64,000 bases of DNA, from contig JAIQDT010002855.1 of NCBI GenBank assembly GCA_021521415.1, positions 154,404-218,403 on the forward strand, given 5' to 3'. The stretch comes from Bidens hawaiensis (lineage: Eukaryota; Streptophyta; Magnoliopsida; Asterales; Asteraceae). The position numbers and the translations under genes are program-made. Positions 56,244 to 64,000 of this stretch are shown here, piece by piece. The stretch's first letter is position 1. Each line of letters begins with the position of its first letter. Below the pieces are notes generated by a model that had not been told where the DNA came from, searched no databases, and saw only the letters and a program-made list of their open reading frames with translations.

Positions 56244-57382
56244 CCAGGTTAGAACTCACGTGATACACGGGTTAGTAAAAAATATATAATAAATAAAAAC
56301 ACATGCAGCACACATGGTAATAATAAAACAAAAACAAAAAATAAATGATAATATAAACATTTACAAACATTTTTGTTAATATCATAAAATTACCAATAGC
56401 ATACACGTAATAGACGTTAGTGTTTTGTAGTAGTTAACAAACATTACAAAACTTTAAAGTTTTCTATTGTTAAGCTTTCATGGAGACTATATATATAATT
56501 TGTACAAAGTTATATAGAAATTTGAATATAACCCTTTAATTTCAAACCAAAACGATAAAATTTGAGAAGTCTAATTTCATAAATTGGATTTAATCAAAGA
56601 ACCAAAATGATATAATTAATTTTTTGAAACCCATGTTTTTACCAACGAATCTCCTATGAATGTTTTAATTTTGTGTTGCACTCGATAAATCGATACCCAT
56701 TTTGATGAATATCGATTGAAACACATGTAAAAAGAAATCAAACAAAACTTATAATTCCAATATAGAAGATGAATGCAAAAGCAGATGGCAGTCGTTAAAT
56801 GAATATGTATAATCTAATCGCATTTATACTTTAAATTATGATATAATCATTATAGAATTAGGGTTGAGAATTACATAGAATTGTTAGGTTTAAGCCTGAG
56901 TGATGGAAATGGAATTGCTTTTAACATAGTCTGGTCGTTTACATAACCCGCTATATGTGAATTGAATTTTAATTTTAATGAAAAGGAAGAAAATAAAAAA
57001 AATGCCATGTGGCAATGTAAAGAGATTTGATGAAAAATATTTTAATGAAAAGGAAAAAATAAAAAAAATGCCAAAATGCCATGTGACAATTTAAAGAGAT
57101 TTGATGAAATATATTTTTATAAAAAGGAAAAAATAAAAAAAAAATGCCAAAATGCCATGTGACAATTTAAAGAGATTTGATGCAAAGTATTTTAATGAAA
57201 AGGAAAAAATAAAAAAATGCCAAAATGCCATATGATAATTTAAAAAGATTTGATAAAAAGTATTTTAATGAAAATGATAAAATAAAAAGAATGTCAAAAT
57301 GTCATGTGACAATTTAAAGAGATTTAATGAAATGTAAGAAAAATTTGTTGTTGAAAATCCACTATTTTATTATATAGGTAGA
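56244..57382 (-). mobile_element. Complete small Helitron (1139 bp)
   Basis: The minus 5' end TCTACCTATATAATAAAATA is at 57382 after host A. The minus 3' end has hairpin CCCGTG-TAT-CACGTG-type pairing followed by TCTAACCTGG at 56244 and host T. CTGG fits the CTRR rule. Both ends meet the A/T insertion rule without duplication. Internal tandem repeats (56975-57340) and no ORF: a non-autonomous element. Confidence 0.75.
56975..57340. repeat. Tandem repeat, 5 units of about 62-75 bp
   Basis: Each unit has AATGAAAAGGAAAAAATAAA, ATGCCAAAATGCCATGTGAC and TTTAAAGAGATTTGATG. Units differ in A-run length and a few substitutions. Confidence 0.9.
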
Positions 57383-57422
57383 TTATGCATAACTAAATTA
57401 AAGTTGTTGCATATACAAATAC

Positions 57423-57840
57423 TAGGGGTGTTTATGGTTCGGTTTCAAACCGTGAAACCGCCCAAACCGGTCAACGGTTCGGTTTCATGGTTGGTTTTGT
57501 ATTCTAGTTTTTGGTCGGTCGGTTTCAAAATTTTCAAACCGTAATTAATGGTTTTGTTTTCGGTTTATATCAAGAAACTACCATAACACAAGTTGCCCAA
57601 ATTTATAAAAATACAAGGAAGGCCAGATTGTATTTATCATATATTTACTTTGTGTATTTTGTATAAAAACGTAACAAACTCAAACTGTGAAAGCAAACCG
57701 GAACCAAACCGTTACCAAAGGTTTGGTTCGGTTTAAAAGTTATACAGGTTGGTTTCGGTTTACAGTATAAAAAACCGTTAATAACGGTTGGTTCACGGTT
57801 TTATCTAAAAACCGCGAAAACCAGACTGTGAACACCCCTG
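57423..57840. mobile_element. hAT-like MITE
   Basis: Left TAGGGGTGTTTATGGTTCGG and right end GTGAACACCCCTG are inverted. The interior is rich in AAACCG and CGGTTT in both orientations. No clear 8-bp duplication, so the exact ends are uncertain. Confidence 0.6.
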
Positions 57841-59280
57841 GCTAGGGTGTCCAAAATACCCAAACCAGATTAACCCGCCCCGCCCGAACCCGAATAAGCT
57901 AATTATGGTCGGGTTCAATGGGGTCAAAACATATTAATCGGGTTATTCGGGCTTAGGTTCATTTTGGAAAAAAATCATGTTTCGGGTTAACCCGATTAGC
58001 GTTGATAGTTAACTTTAAATACAATATTGATGCAAAGGTAAAATAAACACTAAAAAGTCAATGGTGGAAGTTTTATTGAGAGTTTGACTATTATGCTTGT
58101 TTGTAAACGTTCGTTTACGAACGTTCATTTAAGTTTGTTTATGTACGTTTATATTCGTTTACATATTAATAGAAAATTATTAAATATTATTTGCATTTAG
58201 AAAACATATCACCCCAATATGTTTTATATTTGTTTGTTTGTATTCATATATGTATGTATATATATGTTTATTTATGGTTGTTTAATTATGTTCGTGAACT
58301 GTTCGTTTAGATTTTAAATAAACAAACATAAACGAACACGAACATGTTCATGTTTTAAGCGAACGGACATGAAGACAAATATTTGTTCGATTTAATGTTT
58401 GTGTTCGTGTTCGTTTAAAGTTAAATGAACGAATATGAACATGCCCTTGTTAATGTTCTTTCAGTTCATTTACATGGCTATATGTAATAATAAGATAATT
58501 AGTTGTGAAAGAAATTGAAAATTAAGTGGAATGAGAAAATATTGCAACCCACAAGTTAGAAACACAAAAATCAACTTAAAAATATAAAGTAACATGATTA
58601 ACCCGATTAATCCGACTAACTTGAAACCCAACTAAAGCAGTTGTTGATACTTGTTTGATTAGAGATCTGTTAGTTGATACTTGTTTGATTAGAAATATGT
58701 TAATTGTTACTTGTTATGTGATTAGTTTGTTGATTCATCTAGTCTAGGTCTATATAAATTAAAAATTATTCTTTTTTTGATATCTATCTATCTTACTTCC
58801 AATCTTTCTTTTTTGGGAGATTGAATCTATCATGTGATTTGTTTATTACAGTTTTATGCTAGGTCTGACGTTATTGAACTCAGTTTTTTTATAAAACAGA
58901 TGATGATGTTCTTAATTCCTTTTTTGGAGATTGAATCTTATCAGTTTGATAATGTTCACTTTTAGGCTTTTAATTTCTGCTGTGTATCATTTCTTAATAT
59001 GATTGATTGATGTACACATGTATTACAGTCATCACATGGTTGAGGATAGGAATTCTTGGAGACTTAGAATTAAGGCTAAGGATATTTAGGGAGAAAGGAA
59101 TACCTTAGAGGTTTTTTTGTTTCTTTACCTGATTTTTAGTCACACACCATTATGGTTCACTTCTCATATAGTTCTATATGGTTATCTATACATGTATTGG
59201 TAATTTTACTAAGTGTTATTATCAATTTTACTACTATTGTACGATGATGCCACTTGTTTTCTCACATACTATGTTACTTT
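57841..59280. other. Spacer with degenerate repeats
   Basis: 57841-57990 has CGGGTT/AACCCG-rich sequence starting TAGGGTGTCC, another hAT-like MITE style. 58095-58450 has TTCGTTTA/TAAACGAAC repeats related to 27541-28170. No gene supported; the stretch 58620-59280 shows nothing clear. Confidence 0.4.
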
Positions 59281-59420
59281 GAGCTGAGGGTCTCACTGGA
59301 AACCACCTCTCTATCCCATCGGATAGAGGTACGGTGTGCCTATATCCCACCCTCCTCAGACCCTACTTATAGTGTTGTTATGGGTGGGATTCCACTGGGT
59401 ATGATTGATTGATTGATGAA
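59281..59420 (+). mobile_element. 3' tail of a non-LTR retrotransposon (LINE or SINE)
   Basis: GAGCTGAGGGTCTCACTGGA, then CCACCCTCCTCAGACC and GGGATTCCACTGGGTATG, ending in a short GATT tandem tail, matches from memory a very widespread plant repeat end of RTE-type LINEs and TS-like SINEs. The 5' part was not recognised. Confidence 0.5.
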
Positions 59421-59552
59421 CTGAAACTTAGCTTATCGTTTAAATATGCTCTTGCTATTTAAATATGCCTTTTTTGTTTACGTCAATATATTTTTAGTAT
59501 TGTTTTCTACAATTTCATGCCATTTAATTTATGAAAAAATTCTGTAATGCAG

Positions 59553-60660
59553 GTCATACAAATAATTCAAAAGCCACTTAGAGACAATGAAGAGTATGAA
59601 TCCATTTTTTTTTTATATATCTTTCTTAGTAGAATGATCCTTTTTGTTTAATTTATTGTTTATAATAATATTGATTCGCAGGAGATCTAGATCATGTGCA
59701 TCCTTTGGTTTTTTTTTTTGAAAGATTGCATCGGTGTGGGCGATGGGGATTTGACTATACTCTGTGATGTCTCGTTTTTAAAGTGGTACTGTGTTCATGA
59801 GGGGAAATCTCCTTTACGTTCATTGAACAAACTATTGGATGTTGGTCGGTATGAAATCAGTACAACATGGTATGTTACTGCTCTTATTTTTAATCACATT
59901 TATTTGTCTTTTTGTTGATCAACACTTTTATATTGTTTCTTTTTATTAATAGGTGTGTTCAACAAATCATGGAAACACGGTACAGGACTTCACATACATC
60001 TGAAAAGATTGCTGCAAAGGTTGAACAGGTGAAGAAGATTCAAAGTGCTTGTAATCATGAAGATGTTGGGGTTAAAGGTGAACTAGAATGCTGTAAAGAG
60101 GTGCTAAGTGAGTACTCTACCTCTCGATACTTCTTTGCAAGTATGAATCCAGCTACATGTGAAGCCATTAGAAAGGTATAAACTGTTCATATTCTGCTTT
60201 TTAAGAATCTGTTTTTTATAGATTTTCTTTGTTCTTTTTTTGTAGAACCGAGCAATGCCTATCATCACTGTTCAAGACAACAAGCTGGTCCTTTTGCCAC
60301 TAAGAAAGTCTGAAAAAAAGAAGTTTATACAGTTTGTGAAACACAGAAATCATTTGAATCAACGTTATGAGGTAACTTGTGGTTTTGTGAAACACAGAAA
60401 TCATTTGTATTGGTCTATGTTTTCTTTTTGTGATACACAGGCAGGGGAAATAGATATTGATTGAGTGGGCAACAGATGATCCTAACTGGCTGGGCAAGTT
60501 TATTGAGATGCAAGATACTATAAGAGTCATGAGGGTTAGATCTGAAAAGAAAAGGCAAAAGTGGGTGCGTAAAAAACTAGTTTGGCCGGTGTTCAAGCCA
60601 TTTTCAGCATTCTCAAGAGAAGGAATAAATGAAGAAACTAAGGTACTTTTTTAATACCTT
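59553..60660 (+). pseudogene. Unidentified multi-exon gene fragment
   Basis: Several open segments are bounded by good splice sites with matching phases: about 59682-59869 (ends ACATG/GTATG), 59954-60177 (AG/GTGTGTTC to AAAG/GTATAA), 60246-60371 (TGTAG/AACC to GAG/GTAACT) and 60440 onward (ACACAG/GCAGG). A short piece at 59553-59592 (VIQIIQKPLRDNEE) may be an earlier exon. Readable parts include DLTILCDVSFLKWY, EKIAAKVEQVKKIQSAC and MPIITVQDNKLVLLPL. The last segment has a TGA at about 60463-60465, then a shifted frame with EWATDDPNWLGKFIE and a basic stretch (EKKRQKWVRKKL). I do not recognise the protein. It is probably a truncated or captured host gene. Confidence 0.45.
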
Positions 60661-61589
60661 TTTAATGATTTTTATACGGTTTAGTTTTGAGGAGTCTAAA
60701 TATTGTTTTCACCAACACTCTTTTGGGAAGAAAAAAACTAGTTTTGGAGTTTTTCTCAAAAGAGTGTTGATGAAAAAACTATTTACTAAATTAGTGTTGT
60801 TTGAAAAATATATCCTAAAGTAGTGTTTTAGTCATTTATAAGTTTTTTTTACACCTAATCTCATTAGATAGTTTGAATTGATTAAACAATCATGACTTAG
60901 TTATCTTATTAATTATACTAATAACTCACAAAATGAAAAAGAAATAGATTTTATTTTTAAAATAACTTTTATCATATGTTAATACTAAAAAATGAATCTC
61001 AAACAAAGAATATTATTTTCATATCATAAATTGATGTATTCTATAAAACAAATAAAATTCTTAAATATTTTATAAACATTAGATAATTAAAATATGAAAT
61101 TCAATCATATTAAATAAAGTGAATTATTTTTTCTTTTTAACGGAGTTGATTTTATAATGCATCAGTTCTTTTTAATAAGGTTTCGAATATTATCAACCTT
61201 TGTTGTAACATGTGAGTTTACGTTAAATTGAAGTCTTGTTTTTTTTATATAAGGTTTTCGAGCACATTGATTTTTCTCGTGTTTTAACATGTAATATTTA
61301 TTAATTTGTTTTACTGTGTTTGTTCTAATGGTTCGATGTATAACGGGCCGTAATGCGGGTGTCTTTCTTCTCATTATTATTAATATATTATTATCTTATT
61401 GTTTAGTAACAAGTGTTAATAAGCAAATGTGTGTGTAAATATAATAAAAACAAAAGATTGTATTAGGCAAAGATGTGTTGATAGAAAAAGATAATGACTT
61501 TAGTGTATATATGTATATTTTATATAAGAGCTAAGAATTTTATAATGATTTCATCGTTGATTTTTAATTATTTAATATTTTATAACATA
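60661..61589. other. AT-rich spacer
   Basis: No gene or TE end recognised. Inverted phrases AAAAAACTAGTTTTGG at 60730 suggest further repeat debris. Confidence 0.5.
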
Positions 61590-62777
61590 CTAGTTTTAGA
61601 GCCAGTGTAACACAGGGATGATTTAAATAATTAAGTTATAAATAAATCAAACTCAAGAACACTCCATTTATTGAAAATTTATTCTTGGTATTATATATGT
61701 ATAATTGAAAAAAATTGGTTATAAACCAATTTCGGAGAATACTTCTCATATAATAATAGTTTTGAGCTACACCATGAAAAAGATTTTGATAAGTTTGAGA
61801 GGCTTCTCGACTTTGGCAATTCACAAAAAACTAATGTTAACTCATTCACTTTTATAAATGTTTTGCTTCACTTGAGCATAATTTTGTACGACATGCTTCA
61901 CAAATAGCATTCTGATCACTATTCAAGAAAAGTCAATGCTGACACAAATATTTATAATTTAATAAAAGTTAGAGGCATTTGATAGGCATGAAGGGGGCAT
62001 GTCGGAATTGTTTGTCATTTTTTCTTAAATTATAATAGTCATGAGAAAAATACTCAATGCGTAAAACCCGAATCTTTTGACTATTTCCAAAATGTCACTA
62101 AAATTAAATTTGAAACCCAATCACATTTAAAATTTTAACTTTAATTTGTTATACATTTTCAAGTCAAAACTTTGAGCTCATAACAAGTTTGACGATAAAC
62201 CTATTTGCATTCTCAATTTTTTAAAAATATGTAGATTACCCCTTTTTACCCGTAACAAATTTAAGCCATATCTAGTTAATATGTACCAAACGATCTATTT
62301 ACCAACTTTTAACCTGTAATAATCAAATTTAAGCTCCACATTAAACCCAAAGCAATCCTTGATAAAAAAATCCAAAAAAACTAAATGATAAACTTTATTA
62401 TATTTGAAAGTGACTGGTATATACTATCCTTACAATTTAACACATATATGTATAGTTTACTAAATTAATCGAAAAAAATAAATAGATAGATCTAAATCAT
62501 ACATTTATCATTTATAAATTTATATGACAATGTACAAAAAAACCAATGGATAAATAGATTTATGTTTTAAAAACGGGGTCAACTTTTAAGCATATATTTA
62601 TAATTTAATGATTAAAATTTTTTTCGTAAACTGAAAGCATATTAATTTTTTTTGAATTTTTTTATTTACAATCTTCAATAATATACATATTATAATATGT
62701 TAATGATAATATTTAAAATTAGATTCTTTGCAATATTTAACAAACACGTTTGTTGTTGATTTTTAGATTTCACCAAG

Positions 62778-62859
62778 TATGTTGTGAAATATATTCTAAC
62801 AATGTATAATGTTACAATATGTAAATATTTATCTTTATAAAAGTGTATAGATATAATGG
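62778..62859 (+). repeat. Direct repeat, copy 1 of 2
   Basis: Nearly identical (about one mismatch) to 63632-63713. Contains TGTTGTGAAATATATTC and AAAGTGTATAGATATAA. Confidence 0.85.
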
Positions 62860-63184
62860 GTTGAGTTATAATAAGAAGATTAGTTTTCCTAGGAATGATA
62901 GGAAATAATCTTGTCCATTCATTTTAAAATTGAATGGTTGAGATTAGATTAGAGAGATCATCAAGTGTAAAACAAGGATAAAGGCATAATAGGGATAACA
63001 CATTTGTTGACTTTATCTCTCCACATGCAAGGCACATGTCAAATACCCCAATCATTTTAAAACGCTCATAACTTTTTTATACGACATTTTTTTTTTCAAA
63101 CAATTTCACCATAATAACGAGTGTTTTTTTTTATCTTTTATATGAGTACCATATTGCTATATAAAAATAAAAAAAATTCGTGGT

Positions 63185-63390
63185 TTGTTTAGAAAGTGTG
63201 TTTTATCAAAATTGTGTTTTACAAAATTGTGTTATACAAGTGTGTTTTGCATTGTGTTTTTTACATTGTGTAATTTAATTGTGTTTTTCATTGTGTTTTT
63301 GTTATTGTGTTTTTATTTTCATAGTGTTTATTCCATTGTGTTTTTTTCATTGTGTCTTTTCCATTGTGTTTTTCATAGTGTTTTATTTTC
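63185..63390. repeat. ATTGTGTTTT-rich tract
   Basis: About 15 irregular copies of CATTGTGTTTT. It is the reverse-complement counterpart of the ACACAAT-rich tract at 25170-25395. The Phe/Cys-rich ORFs over it are repeat products. Confidence 0.7.
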
Positions 63391-63631
63391 TGACGAAATT
63401 TCCGAAGACTTTTCCGGCAAGGTGGTGGCGGTGGGCGGTGGTGGTTGTAGGAGATAAGTTAAAATTTAAGTGGGTTTTAATTAAGTGTGTTTTAATTAAA
63501 TGGGTTTTTGAAATTAAATTAAGTGGGTTTTCAATATTAAGGTATTAGACAAAAATACCCTCCTATCTAGCCTTCTTAGGATAATCAAACATCTTATTTG
63601 ATATTTTCTCTTGAATTATATTATATTATAT

Positions 63632-63713
63632 TATGTTGTGAAATATATTCTAACAATGTATAATGTTACAATATGTAAATATTTATTTTTATAAAAGTGT
63701 ATAGATATAATAA
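63632..63713 (+). repeat. Direct repeat, copy 2 of 2
   Basis: See 62778-62859. Flanking sequences differ on both sides. Confidence 0.85.
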
Positions 63714-64000
63714 TTTAATTATGTTATAGAAATAATATTAATGAAGTGTAAAATGAAAGTAAATAATTATTGATTTATGACTATATTAGTTTTGAAGGGG
63801 AAAAAATTGTGAGGATTAACAAGCTGACACATGTCTACAATTATTTTACTTTATTAGAATATATAGATTTAGGAATTTTGTTTAGTTTTCCATTATGTGT
63901 CAGTAACGAGTTATACAAAATAAAAAAACTAATGGATATATTAATATAATATTCTTTTTCTTGTTTCATTTTTACTATTAAGATATGACAAAAGTTGTTT

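Larger units (their letters stand above)
61590..63868 (-). mobile_element. Probable Helitron (2.3 kb)
   Basis: The minus 3' end shows hairpin CCCTGTGT-TACACTGG with one mismatch, then CTCTAAAACTAG at 61590 and host T. The minus 5' end TCTATATATTCTAATAAAG at 63868 follows host A and leads to GACATGTGTCA, as in other Helitrons here. No helicase ORF. An approximately 82-bp direct repeat inside (62778-62859 and 63632-63713) and a GTGTTTT-rich tract (63185-63390) suggest later insertions or a composite of two elements. Confidence 0.5.

Noticed and set aside
63185..63548. Cys/Phe-rich ORFs
   Set aside because: Translations of the ATTGTGTTTT tract, not genes.

Overview
The window looks like nuclear DNA from a eudicot plant, probably repeat-rich and perhaps Asteraceae. 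The clade is an impression from transposon style, not something the sequence proves. It is AT-rich, has few long ORFs, and is built almost entirely of nested transposable elements. I see no rRNA genes, true tRNA genes, CRISPR arrays or operons.

Region by region. 1-1427 is the edge of a minus-strand LTR, followed by a broken retroelement-like ORF (1687-2260). 3488-5412 holds two tRNA-derived SINE-like heads and an LTR remnant. 5751-11065 is one defective LTR element bounded by the 5-bp duplication GTTAG. 12954-13522 is a long foldback MITE. 14802-18979 is a non-autonomous Helitron. 20271-22572 is a solo LTR (duplication CTATA). 22770-24922 is a Mutator-like element (9-bp duplication ACTGTTAAG) with a hAT-like MITE nested in its left inverted repeat. 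25582-26012 is a tandemly doubled SINE-like unit. 26259-27504 is the only recognisable host-type gene, an F-box gene with two apparent frameshifts. 31467-34610 and 34829-35776 are probable Helitrons, the first carrying a nested terminal-inverted-repeat element.

The centrepiece is 37857-50470. A minus-strand Helitron PIF1-type helicase gene is split by a complete 11.15-kb Ty3/gypsy chromovirus-like retrotransposon (38945-50094, duplication AACAA). That element has 2-kb LTRs, a tRNA-iMet primer site, an extra ORF ahead of gag, gag, protease, RT-RNase H, integrase and a polypurine tract. It is dead: it has frameshifts, stops, a 79-bp tandem duplication in protease and a 914-bp LTR-like insertion in pol.

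To the right lie a cluster of Helitron 3' ends (51918-52456), a second solo LTR (52747-55232, duplication ATGTG), a PIF/Harbinger-type Myb/SANT ORF fragment (55610-56000), a complete small Helitron (56244-57382), hAT-like MITEs, a non-LTR retrotransposon tail, an unidentified multi-exon gene fragment (59553-60660) and a further probable Helitron (61590-63868).

These parts do not form a pathway. The order of insertion can be read from the nesting. I found no convincing new functional system. The most unusual items are the extra gag-proximal ORF, the LTR-plus-A-run insertion in pol, the G-box array in the gypsy LTR and the dense pile-up of Helitron termini. All boundaries were read by eye without alignment software.
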